A stretch of 31,994 nucleotides of DNA, from positions 1-31,994 of the forward strand of contig JABANN010000406.1 in the NCBI GenBank assembly GCA_013115125.1, read 5' to 3'. Position 1 is the first letter of the stretch. Every line of letters begins with the position of its first letter. This DNA is from Perkinsus olseni. Its lineage: Eukaryota; Perkinsozoa; Perkinsida. The position numbers were made by a program, and so were the translations under genes. The notes beneath the pieces were generated by a model that worked only from the letters and a program-made list of their open reading frames with translations, made no database searches and had not been told where the DNA came from. Positions 11,801-22,157 of this stretch are shown here, in pieces.

Positions 11801-12474
11801 ATTCCTTCCGATGCAAGGAATGTTGTACAGAGGCGTTGTAGGCTTAGCTTAAGTGCTTAAGCTACTGAGTATTGCTGCTTTAATGGCTCTTACGTAGGCT
11901 AATGCAGCATTATCATACACAAGATGCTTCGGATGCTGGAGAGATGCTCTCTAGGAGGCACTGTGATGCAGCGCGAAGCATCGCGCAATCGAGGGGCCCC
12001 CCGTCGACGCTCATCGAGACTCCATGTGAATCAGAATACCGCAAATAGCACCCCCAGGGACCCTCTGGATTTGGCTCGCACTCGCAGCGAGTGCTACGCT
12101 AAGCGAGTGACTCGCTTCGACCAGCTATGAGAGGGAGGGCTTGTAACGGGTTCGAGTGAATGTAACGGTAGAGGGTGTAGGCCTAGCGACTGGAACTTGG
12201 TAACGCAATAACTAGTGTCACTAGTCTAGTGAACTTGTAGAGGTAGCTGAGCTACGGAGACTTGGGAGAGTGACTGTAGAGTAGAGTTAGGGCAGCGCGC
12301 GCAAGGCGACCAACAACCACAACAATTAGCTATGGATCCTATGCTGCACGCAAGCACATGGATGTGCGCAGAATCCCGTAACAGGCTTCAAGCCAAGCTT
12401 CTCATTTTCCTTTCAAGGAAAAGGTATTTATTGTCAATACCGCAGTATTTGACTGTTGCTCGAGAGCAATAGTC
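11801..12474. repeat. Dense cluster of short palindromes
   Basis: At least thirteen inverted repeats lie within about 675 bases: 11801-11821, 11845-11864, 11901-11911, 11971-11986, 11993-12000, 12078-12094, 12101-12117, 12211-12225, 12218-12232, 12243-12255, 12354-12367, 12384-12394, 12405-12422, 12423-12441 and 12451-12474. Arms are 4-10 nt. All are perfect except the last, which has one mismatch. Many have only a single central base. No gene is supported here. Arms differ in sequence from one to the next, so this is not a tandem repeat of one unit. Confidence 0.93.
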
Positions 12475-12563
12475 GAAAACCATTCGAACAACCGCATAGT
12501 GTATTCGCGCCTTGCGTTCTCAACCTCCTGTGGCAGCAGAGATTAGCGTTACGCCCTGGCAAG

Positions 12564-12731
12564 ATGACAGAACCCAAGTACAACGGGAACCACACAGGAA
12601 ACAGACACACTAAGAAACGGCATGGTCTGAAGTCAGCTCGGCAACGAAGGATGGCGGCTCAGCATCATCTCCAAACTCGTTATGGCCGGCGATCGGAGAA
12701 GCTTTGGGCGTCTCTCGTCGGACGCCTTTGA
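12564..12731 (+). CDS. Possible small basic protein
   Basis: The frame from ATG at 12564 encodes 55 residues with many Arg, Lys and His (for example RHTKKRHGLKSARQRR), ending in SLVGRL. The frame is open upstream to 12456. No family is recognised, and the adjacent palindrome cluster makes this region unusual. It may be a chance frame; it opposes the strand of all confident neighbours. Confidence 0.22.
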   Translation: MTEPKYNGNHTGNRHTKKRHGLKSARQRRMAAQHHLQTRYGRRSEKLWASLVGRL

Positions 12732-12787
12732 GATTGAGCTCGACTATCACTACGACCTGCAACGCACATAGCAACTCATTCGGCTGA

Positions 12788-15700
12788 TCAGGAGCCGGTC
12801 ACCTCCATCGTCCCGGGTTGGGCATCGATCACTTTGATATCGTCAGGCGAGTATCCGAGCTGCTTCAAATGCCTGCCACAACGCATCGGATACTGAATCG
12901 GTGTAATACTACATTTTTGATACCTAATATTTCATATCATCATCACTGTATCAATCTATAGCTCATAAATGCACCACACAAGTCAATGTATGGTTTTCTA
13001 TAGCGCTGAAACTCCGACAACCACGACCCTGCCAACAACGCTAGAAGCAACGCGAGGCGAGATCGAGCGCATCCTACATCGATAAAACGAAATTCATCGA
13101 GCCACATAGTTGCTATGCTTCCATACCGTAACAAAACTACTGATAAATAGTAATCATGTCCTATGATTAAACCTATAATCAACATTATGGTGTATTTCAT
13201 TGAAATGTAATCCGCTCCGAGCCGTTCCAGTCCGGACGAGGAAGGCGAATGAATGCAGGACGAGAGCAAGAAGTCGTTAAAGTACGCTCGCTGGATGATG
13301 GATGCCGAGCTGCTACCCACCCGACGTCCTTGGACAGGCCCTTCGGGTCGGTGAAGACAGCGACGACACGCTTCACAGCCGAGGCCCTCAACCACCGTCG
13401 GAAGAGCTTCGGCAGACTTCCTTCCTTCTCGCTGAGGAGTACCACAGCTCTCGGCATGAAGCATGGGGCGGCCCCATTGGGGCCACAACACTAGAGAACC
13501 GACCTCTTCTTGGACTTTGGTGGGAAGCTGATCACAACGACGTCAGGAGACGGCAAAGTCGATGCCCGCCACTCCTCCGTCCGTGCTTTGATAAGCTCAC
13601 GCCTGGCATGAGAGCGGAGATGAACTGCAGCGGACTGGTGCCGCTCACTGAGAGTCTTCCTCCGCGCCGCTGCTTGACGGAACCGGGGAGGGCGCTGGAG
13701 GGGAAATCTCGAAAACAGGACCATCCTCATCGAGCTGCTCGATAGCGTCTTTATGCGTATCGAAGTGCTCCTGGCAGAAATCCATTTTCCGCGTGAACGC
13801 CGAGCTTTGAAATCTCACCAAGGCCTCAGGAGCCTCTTCCTTCTCCTTAGCTTTGTCGAGCGTCTCCCAACTGTAATAAGGCCGACCCGCACCCGGCAAG
13901 ACAGGAGCTCTCTCGACAGGCTCGACGCTGGCGGAAAGTCTCCTCTCTTCTGCCTTGGCAAGCTGCTGCTCAACCCTCGTCGGCTTTCCCTGAGAGGAAC
14001 CCTCCGAGTCCACCAGGATCGCCACGATGACTTACTTTATTCATCAGCCACATATACGCTGCGTCGATCAACTCAGATTCTCTCTCGGCCTCCTCAGGGG
14101 TGTGCACGACACCGTCGGCCGCCTCTCCGCGGTCAATCCTCGAACGGACTTTCTGATATCTGTCAAGATGGTCTCAACTGAAGCCAGTCTACCGGTTCGT
14201 GAGCTCACGCTGCTGTGATACTGCGTTGCATCTGCGGCGTCAACTCGAGCATCCAAGGCTGCTTGATCGGCAGCAACGGCTGCAACCCTTCAACAGTCCT
14301 CGTAGACCGCATATGCCTGTCACGAGTGACCGATCTTTGCGATGAAGTGCCCAATCACGACGCAAAAAATTCAGAGTGCTGCCCTATGATGATAGAGAAT
14401 TTTTTGCAGATTTGGAATGTATAAATATTTCCGTTTTATTGTTCTGCGATTCACGACTGCAATCTTGCGACAGCTGTCGCAGGGCTCAGCGATGGGAAGT
14501 ACTCTCACCGTACCCACGCACTTCACGAGGAGGTTGAATCTGTTATCTCCCTCCGCAGTTCCCTCGGCCAGAGCGAGCTTGGCCTCGGCCTTGAGGACCT
14601 CCGAGACTTCCTCCGGCAACTCCGTGAACTGCTTTGCATGCTTCCTCTCCTGAACTCGATGCCTTCAATGTGATTCACCAGCCAGCAGCACCCTCACCAA
14701 GCTCTTCGTTCTGTTAATGCCCTGCACGACGCCGAGGCCCCGCAGCGCTCGGGCCGCCTCCAGGCTGCAATACGCGGACTCTAACAGCTGCAGGACGCGG
14801 TTGCGATGGATGTGACCCGAAAGATACCTGATAACGAAAGGGCGGCTATGGACAATTACGGAGAGGCTAAGGTGAGGCTATCGGGCGAATTGTGGATCCG
14901 ATAAAAATGTATCGAAGTCGAGAATGGGTCGTGGTGGTCTTCGGCCGGCGGAAACGGGATTCGGTTAAAAAAAGACACAAAGTAACTACTCTACTCTCAG
15001 TCAGGCTGGCAGAGTCAGCTGCTACTCAACGGTCTGCCTGTTCAAGAACAGCCCATGGAGAAGCCTCGGCCATTGGCGATGGCAGAGAGAGTTGGGCGAT
15101 TTACGGTAGGACACGCACGGCGGTGGACGGGAGTCGACAGCACTCACACGAGGGTCTCCTCACGATAGATGTTCGCCAAGACAGGAGTGACGTTAGCTGC
15201 TAACTCCGGGTTAAGTTTAAGATTTTCCTTCAGCCCATTGACCCTGAACGAGAGAACCATTCATGACCGCGCGCCACGAAATTCATACCGTGTCCGAGAG
15301 GCATCAAGAGCCACTATATGCCGACACTTGTCCGCTAACGACAGTGTTGTAGCACCATTGCCGGCCCAGAGGTCCCAAACGACATCATCTAAGAAAAAGG
15401 AGCTGCTCAAACTCCCATCTCCTCGCGATCAGTTACCTTTCTCGGGTCGCGCGAACGCCGCGACGGTATCGAGAATCTCCTTATGAATTGTAGTGTTCGG
15501 CCAAAGGACATCACCCACGCCGAGCTTGATCGGAATCTTCTTGCTGCTCGGGACCACGGTGAGGGTGTGAGGGACGTATGGCTCATCGCCATACAGGAGC
15601 TGAGGGAAAACGACTCCGAACGGATGATGGAGACCATATACGCTTGATAGCGAGGAAGTCCTCATACGTGAAATCCCAGCCTCTCGTCTGGCACCTAGCG

Positions 15701-18700
15701 TTACTCTGCTAACAGAGCTCGTGTGGTGAATCGATCAGCCGGGGAAGAAGGCACTCCCACCAAGCGGCCCTCGTCGTTGAGGTCGATTCCCACACACTAA
15801 GGCGCTTCCATCAACCTCATCTTGCACTACCACTCAATCAAGTTCGCCACTTTCCCTGCCCCCGAGCTCCCGTCTGTGGTCGTTGCGACTATGGCGGTAT
15901 CATTATCACCCAGCCCCCCGGGCCTCCTAGCGAACACCCAGCTCGGCTGGCAGTGAGAAGGAACACTAGATGTCTTTCGACGGGTCCGACGAATTGAGCG
16001 ATGCCTCCAGTCCACTCGCGCCCATCAGAGGTGGCCAGCAGAAGGGCTCATGCCTCTGTAGACGCGCCCATCGGAATACTCATCATAATCATCATCATCA
16101 TTCAACCCTCGTATTATGGCCGATAGCTGCCCACCAGTTGATGCCGCTCATCCGACTTGATATTAAATCCCGGGTAGTAGACCTTATCGACTCTGTTCGC
16201 TACTATGGCGTGTACTTGAGGTACCTGACAACAGCAGCATCACAGTGGATGGCCGAGGAGGCGAGGGTAATCAACAACAACAACAACAACGGCATAGCCC
16301 GGAAAGAAGCTTCAGAAAGCACCCCAACGTGGCGAACCTTTCCTTAATGAGGCGACTAGCAAGAGATCCTATCTCATAATCCACAATAGTCCACAACAAG
16401 CACGCGCTGCGTCGGAGATATCTATCTTGCGCAATGTGGAAGGATGATGGCCTTTAATGACCGAGTATTGCGTAATTTCTGCGTTTGAGTCGTCTCCCAC
16501 AGCGGAAGGGACAGCGCCTAACCTCAACACTCACCCGCTTCAAAGCGTCCACTAAGGGCCGCAGCCTCCCCTCATCGAGCTCCATTGTGAGGAGTAAGTT
16601 CACTAACATGTGTCGTCTACCGTGCATATCCTTTCCAGTGTGGAAGTTGACCCCCATCAAGTTGCCGCGATGTCTCCAAAAATCATAACTGACCGCCACA
16701 ACCCTCCCACCGCCTTCCCTCGGTAGCCGCTCTTCCACTTACGCGCTGTAATATTCCCGATCTACTGCGTACTGTTCGGCGAGCACTTCCATGATAACCC
16801 TCTCTGCTTCGGATGCCGGTGGCTCCTTACGAGGGCACCGCCCACCCGTGGCGATACTGAGCAGCAAAGCCACGTGGGAATTGTACCTCTGCCATTCTTT
16901 CGAGTTCTTTGGTAATCAGAGAGAGCGTCTTCCTTTGACAATCTTGTGGAAGCGGTCCACTTTAGCGTGAACGATGGACCACTTCGATTCGCTACTCACG
17001 ACCATCACTGACGAGAGCTCTCCGAGGCTGTGCCGAGCCATTCTTAGCGAGTCGTTCCAGCGGCCCTTCATTATTGAGCCGTCAGAAGATGCCGTGTCGC
17101 TGCTGCTGCGGTCTTCAGAACGACTACGCCCGTCGTCTCACATCTCCCTCCTCTCCCCGGGGGCGTTGGCCTTCCTCGCATAATGGCCGATGATCGGAGG
17201 GTCCCACTTGTCCGGCGAGTGCATGATCTGTGAATCTGACGATGCTCGACTGCAGCTGCCTCGCGAATGAGGGAGGACCCCTACAGGTCCGATGCTCCTT
17301 GAAAGGTTCGAGGCCGCTGGCGACGATCGGTATCAGTCTGTCGTTGTCCTGCTTGCTTTCGAACTCGTGCGGAATAATCTCCGATAGCAATTTCCGCTTC
17401 CACAGGAGTTGCCTGAAGGCACGCATCTTCGCAACCTCTTCCGCGAAAGACATGGACCGACCTTTGATACTGCAGATGGGGTATTTGACAGCCACTGCAA
17501 CTGAGCTCATCGTGACGCTTATCGAAGAGCGCACACACCTATCATCGACGAGTAGCTACGATCTCACAGCCAGCATGAGACAATAAAACTGTGTGTTCAC
17601 TAGCTTCACCGTCCTAAAGTGCCGCCATCAACCCAACACTCCCACTCGACGTGCTCTCCCATCAACTACGAGCTGCCACAGCCCAGCTATGTTCTCCTAC
17701 TACCACTACTACTATATTCCCTACACCGAGACAGCGGAGCCATGACAGGGACAACGACTTGCTGCTCTTCGGGTAGCTCATACGATTACCACCAGGTAAC
17801 TCACAACCAGGACGAAACGATTGAACTGTGTGTCAACTAGCTTCACCAAACTAGCGTCCCGTCATTATCTCCGGATCTCTCCATTTCTACTCATGTTTCT
17901 ATCTCATTAAAAATTTCCTCGATCTACCCGAATTCAGCTCTACCACTCCATTCGCAACACCGAGACAGCGCATCTGTCGCCGGAAGACCGACCTGTTCTT
18001 CGGGTAGTTCATACGGCGAGTCCTTGTGATAGTCCAGTATTTCTGTACTGTTCATCCAGAGGGTCGGCGAACCTGTCAGAGATGCTTGGGCTGCTGCTAA
18101 TCGACAGCTGGAGGTGGGGAGAAGCCCCCGACGGGAGTGGTGAAAAGCGTGGAACTACTACACAACGGTCGTCGGCAAATCATTTTGACCCATAAGAAAC
18201 CTCTTCCAATGAGACAGTCGGACTGTCACAGTCCGAATCGCCGATTGTCAGACCACAGGAGAAGAGAACTGTGAGTGACTGGAAGCGTTGCCCTAGGGAC
18301 TGGGTATCGGCAATGATTCGCTGCTGTTGTCACTCGGCCTCTCCCGATGACCCCCACTGATAAAAGCGAGCAACCATGCAAGAAGAAGGAGACAGTATCG
18401 GTACGTCATATCCTAGGTCGAAGCGTGCATGATGCAGGGTTCGAAGATACCACTCACCGAAGCTGCCAGGCTCAACAGCGTAGTTCCTCCTCGCGAAGAC
18501 ATGCACGAAGACTTCATTGTACTTCTTCCCGTTGCCACGCACCTGCCACCATAACAGCGGCGATGCCTCGCCGCGGCGCCTTCTGAGCAATCCACGCAAG
18601 GCCGAAGCAGAGGTGGCGATACAAGAGATCTGTCGGGTTTGCCAGGATACGGGTCTTTACTCCTACGCCAGGTCTAGCACTACGCTGGGCAACATCATCG

Positions 18701-19182
18701 ACACAACGGCCGAGTCATGAAGTCAGCCTCGTATGAGAAAACTATGGGTAGCGAGACCAACTTTAGAAAGCAAACTCTGAAAGACTCGATAACCTGTCGG
18801 AGGTGACTGGCTGTGAGCGCTACGACGAAACCAAAAGAAGCATCGACATAGACGCCCCCTTCCCCTTCCCTCACCCCGCCGATCTTCACAGTGACCGTCT
18901 CGCCTGGGAGAGCACCCGGCACGACTAGCTCGGTATCGTTGAACGAGCATCCTCGGAACCTGTTCCACTCCAGAGTAGTTCTGCCGTTTCCTGACGAGGT
19001 CGATGATACGCGAAGCCACCGGCCGGCTGCAGCGTACCATCAGCATCGAGCCTTTCGATAGGGATGTTCTCAATAAGCTCCCCTCTCTTAACTCGACCCC
19101 GCACTCTGAAGGATCTGCCGCATACCAGGGCAAAGGATACGCCAGGGAGATGCTGGACGGCAGCAGCTCTTCGGACGATCAT
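12788..19182 (-). CDS. TrmA/RlmD-family RNA uracil-C5 methyltransferase homologue, catalytic Cys replaced
   Basis: Long minus-strand gene. Secure exons: 19182-19038 and 18990-18875 (TRAM domain, VVPGALPGETVTVKI); 17538-17462 (CSGCQIPHLQYQ, iron-sulfur motif), 17412-17285, 17235-17142, 16688-16535, 16224-16135, 15946-15851, 15796-15761, 15599-15437 (GVGDVLWPNTT, the FFQxN region), 15388-15289 (SAM motif DLWAGNGATTLSLA), 15243-15148, 14827-14698, 14649-14514, 14279-14222, 14159-14036, 13989-13819, 13770-13649, 13602-13504 (DVVVISFPPK), 13431-13321 (VVAVFTDPKGLSKDV) and 12872-12788 (LGYSPDDIKVIDAQPGTMEV, end). Phases agree across the listed joints from 15599 to the stop. Parts of 18874-17539 and 17102-16743 are less certain. 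The family methylates uracil in tRNA or rRNA. In VSCNP the nucleophilic Cys is Thr here, and DPPR reads FPPK, so activity is doubtful. An insertion of about 250 residues separates the SAM motifs from the FPPK motif. Roughly 1,000 residues in all. Confidence 0.78.
14362..14407. repeat. Perfect 11-bp inverted repeat in an intron
   Basis: GCAAAAAATTC at 14362-14372 and its exact inverse at 14397-14407 are separated by 24 nt. They lie in the 234-nt intron 14513-14280 of the methyltransferase homologue. This could be a tiny MITE relic or an intron-folding element. Confidence 0.9.
17563..18040 (-). repeat. Tandem duplication of about 235 bp within the methyltransferase gene
   Basis: 48-nt blocks at 17563-17610 and 17801-17848 are close copies (offset 238), and blocks around 17720-17786 and 17958-18016 match at a similar offset. 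Both copies carry the same minus-strand frame, reading YELPEEQ then LSRC, and VKLV-TQF. Copies have diverged by substitutions and small indels. The segment lies between the TRAM exons and the CSGC exon, so exons, or an exon and its flanking introns, were duplicated. Confidence 0.75.
18213..18246. repeat. Three overlapping palindromes in a likely intron
   Basis: Palindromes at 18213-18227 (7-nt arms), 18219-18235 (8-nt arms) and 18236-18246 (5-nt arms) each have one central base. They lie on the minus-strand gene's likely intron upstream of the frame containing STEILDYHKDSPYELPEEQ. The design matches the double palindrome in the cathepsin intron. Confidence 0.93.
18409..18427 (+). repeat. Shared intron motif, copy 2
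   Basis: Plus-strand copy ATCCTAGGTCGAAGCGTGC, antisense to the methyltransferase homologue and inside its probable intron beginning at 18457. Confidence 0.7.
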
Positions 19183-19712
19183 GGACTTGAGGTGGATATA
19201 CTGTAAGTGGGTGTCGGGTATTCAGTTGAGAGGGGAGTACTGTAACAGCGGACGAGAGAGGGGAGGGGACTCAAGACGTCTGGTATCGGGTCCACGAGTC
19301 CCTAGAACGAGTGAATCGATCCACGGGCTGTCCAATCGGGAGGCGAAATATCTATGACCTAGAGGGCTGCTGAACGGAAACACCAACAGCTGTTGGAGGA
19401 CAGAGCGGCCCCGAGGTGGAGAACAAGAGTGGATGTACTATGACTCATCAGCGGCTTCCGAGGCTCGAGGGAACGACCATGAACGAAGGAAGGGATCGCT
19501 GTCCCTAACAGGTTCCGGGATAAACCCCCGGTCCGACCTACACCCTGCATGCCGGTCATCTGACGTTAGGCGATGGTGATACCGTTATCTTATCCACCAC
19601 GAGTAGGTCCATTACGAACGGTCCACCCGAATCAAGGACAGAAAAGTTATGAACTCCTCTGCTCTCCACCCCCGTACAACTTCACAACACAACAGAATCG
19701 TCGAGCAAACCT
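19183..19712. other. Interval between two minus-strand genes
   Basis: No supportable gene or RNA. It lies between the start of the methyltransferase homologue (19182) and the stop of the propeller gene (19713) and should hold the promoter of the former. Confidence 0.5.
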
Positions 19713-20843
19713 TCACTCTTCCGTGCACTCAACTTCCACAATACTCTTAGTAACGTCATCAGCAACAAACATCCGACCGCTGTGCTTATCAACAGCAATG
19801 TCAAGGGGTATAACACCACCCATCCTCTCTACCGGAGTCGCCTCAGTCGCGTCCAGATCGAGCTCACAGAGGGTGTTGTCCGGGAGCATGCCAAAGTAAG
19901 CCCGAGGTCCCCGACCAGCGCCGAACCGTCGACTGGTGTCAACTTCCACAGAAATCGGCTCGCCTCGCATTCGGCCAGTCAAATCCTCACCAACAGGATC
20001 GTCACCGCGCCACAAAATTATCCTCTTGTTGTCAGTGTCAGCCACAACGATGCACTCCCGCCCCTCTTTATCGGTGAAAACGTCGAAGTCCTCCGGGAGA
20101 GACAACCGCAGTACAAACTCGCCGATCTTCGATCGATACATCGATCGCACTGAGAGCAACCGCAGCTCCTTGCCGACCCGCCGGGTGCAGAGGAGGGAAG
20201 AATTCTCGTGATCTAAGACGTAAATAAAACCCGTCTTAGAGGAGTACTTGATGGCTGGAATGCAGTATCCAAGGTTAAGCCTGGTAGTGTCCAAAACTTG
20301 TGTGCTGCAAGGGTCGACCAAAGATACGGCGATGATCCTCTCCCTTTGTTCTTTCTCTGTGACCCCCCGAGGATGTGTTATCAGAACTTCGTTAAGGCTC
20401 TGGTCTATACAGATGGAAAAGCACATTGTGGTCAACTTGCTGATAAGTCGACTCTCTCGCCACTCCTCTATGGTACTCGTTGCGACCTCACTCGTATCTT
20501 CCCCGCTCAACCTTCGGATACGCGTCACGTGAACCTCACCACAATCCGGGACCTTCAGCGGCACCTCTCGAATTTCCAACCGCACCGAGTCCACTATGAT
20601 AAGATGCTGGGAATCTTTCGTAACGCACACGGAAGAATCCAGATCCTGAACGCAGCCCTTGGCCCACGTCCGAGCGATGCAATGACGACCGGGCGAGACT
20701 TTGCAGTACTGCAGAATGGAGAGAGCGTACGGCGTTCGGTCCAGCAATCGATGGCTCGAGTCCTGGAAGGGCCGCCACAACGATATCGCTGCCAGGTTAA
20801 CACAGGCACGCTCCTGTAGAGGTGATGATGTTACTAGGGCCAT
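19713..20843 (-). CDS. NHL-like beta-propeller protein, function unknown
   Basis: The longest clean frame on this strand encodes 376 residues from ATG at 20843 to TGA at 19713. Repeated blade-like strands are visible at roughly 45-residue spacing: HLIIVDSVRLEIREV, GFIYVLDHENSSLLC, CIVVADTDNKRIILW, and a final MFVADDVTKSIVEV. The ADT-N-RI pattern is typical of NHL repeats, which form six-bladed propellers and mediate protein or RNA contacts. No catalytic residues or membrane segments are seen. The first 50 residues (before about QYCKVSPGRHC) are less propeller-like and may include an unrecognised intron or a different start. It is intact over its length. Confidence 0.7.
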   Translation of the reverse strand: MALVTSSPLQERACVNLAAISLWRPFQDSSHRLLDRTPYALSILQYCKVSPGRHCIARTWAKGCVQDLDSSVCVTKDSQHLIIVDSVRLEIREVPLKVPDCGEVHVTRIRRLSGEDTSEVATSTIEEWRESRLISKLTTMCFSICIDQSLNEVLITHPRGVTEKEQRERIIAVSLVDPCSTQVLDTTRLNLGYCIPAIKYSSKTGFIYVLDHENSSLLCTRRVGKELRLLSVRSMYRSKIGEFVLRLSLPEDFDVFTDKEGRECIVVADTDNKRIILWRGDDPVGEDLTGRMRGEPISVEVDTSRRFGAGRGPRAYFGMLPDNTLCELDLDATEATPVERMGGVIPLDIAVDKHSGRMFVADDVTKSIVEVECTEE

Positions 20844-20953
20844 TAGAAACTACTAAAAATGCAAATCATGCAACGGTTTTCGAGCGAACCGAAGCATCAA
20901 GAGCTCAACTTCTGATATCGATTGAAACTGGTTAAAAATGACAAATGGACTGG

Positions 20954-21229
20954 TCACTCTAATATTAACATGCGTTCAAGATCCGAACCTGAGGGAAAAT
21001 CTCGCGGATTTGACCGCGCGCCACGAAAATACCTTCGACGTCCGTCGAGCGTCGCTGGAGTCTCAGCGAGTGACGATACTGGCAGACTACCAGAAAACTC
21101 CAAACGATCTGAAAAGCGCAAAAAATGACGACGACCGAGGAGGGAAAGTACTCACCCAAAGCATGTACATGTCCACGAGAAGCCACACGACGGAAAATAT
21201 AGCGCTCGAACTCAACTCCAGACCGGAAC
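20954..21229 (-). CDS. C-terminal exons of an uncharacterised protein
   Basis: Two exons splice cleanly: 21229-21156 and 21108-20954. The 47-nt intron has GTGAGTAC and TTTTCAG ends. The product reads FRSGVEFERYIFRRVASRG, then HALDRLEFSGSLPVSSLAE, a basic stretch (DGRRRYFRGARSNP) and ends in GSDLERMLILE. It begins at an acceptor, so more exons lie upstream, perhaps around 21290 and beyond. No family is recognised. A plus-strand frame across the same bases (20938-21246) is less likely because the minus strand has a good intron. Confidence 0.5.
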
Positions 21230-21982
21230 CTGATGACGGGCGATGAGGGAAAGGAGTGGTACGGGCGACCTACAGCAGACCGTCCAGTCGCCACCGAAAG
21301 TGTTGAGTCCTAGCGCTAGAGGGGCGAGGACTACTCGTAACTGAAGTTAGTGATGATGACCGGGGATCGGGAATGTTGGGGCGCGCTCCGTTCCCCAGTG
21401 GATTTAGGAGTTTTCAGAGTCTGACCACGACGAAGGCCCCTGGCCCAGCTCATCACTCTAGCAGCAGGACACACCGATGTTAGTCCGACCAAGCCGGATT
21501 TCGGCGTTGGACTTGAAACTCACCTACGCACGAAGCCCCCTAAGCCTTCATTCCAGCTTTACTTGAAGGTAATTTGAGGAAGCAGATTCCTCTCCCGGAC
21601 TCAAGGATACGATATTAAACCAGATCAACGGGCCGCACTCAGGCGGCACAGAGTGGTGATGAGAAATTACCAGGGACCCCTCAGCAACTGAAGATTTTGG
21701 AGTCAACGGGGGCACAAAATGCGCTCACAAGTGACAAAGCCAATTTTCTCGCGGTTTTTTCGAGGCACCGAGTCTGACTGCATGAGTTTGCCATCAGCAT
21801 CAGCAGCCTCAGATGGACCCTCCCTTCAGAGCCGTTGCACAGTTGAAAACACATCCCTCCAGCGAGTGGCATCCCCCTATTATTACACTATAAAGTAAGC
21901 CTTTGATGGAGGCATGGACCCGTAACAGTGAGCAGCCCAAGGTGGACTTACGCCGCCGATAGCCGCTCAGACCCAGTATCAC

Positions 21983-22140
21983 CTGCGAGGGTCAGGAGAT
22001 GATGATGAGACCACGACTTCGAGGACGATCTCTTTTCTATTCCTCTCAATAACGCGAACTAATAAGCCCTCAGAATCCACAAAAACCGCGCAGTGATTTT
22101 GGCAGCGGTGATGATCACTATCGAGGTCCCACACGAGCAT
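21983..22140 (-). CDS. Exon of an uncharacterised protein
   Basis: The minus-strand frame from 22140 reads MLVWDLDSDHHRCQNHCAVF, then VDSEGLLVRVIERNRKEIVL, a serine run and PDPR before a CGCAG/GTGATAC donor at 21982. The alternation of hydrophobic and charged residues looks coding. It may be an internal exon, with the ATG being internal. It could belong with the exons on either side. Confidence 0.4.
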
Positions 22141-22157
22141 GCAGCGAATGGTCTATT

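Noticed and set aside
12943-13491. Minus-strand 182-codon frame with hydrophobic stretches resembling a membrane protein
   Set aside because: Most of it lies in the AT-rich 448-nt intron 13320-12873 of the methyltransferase homologue, and its upstream part is the wrong frame of a well-supported exon.
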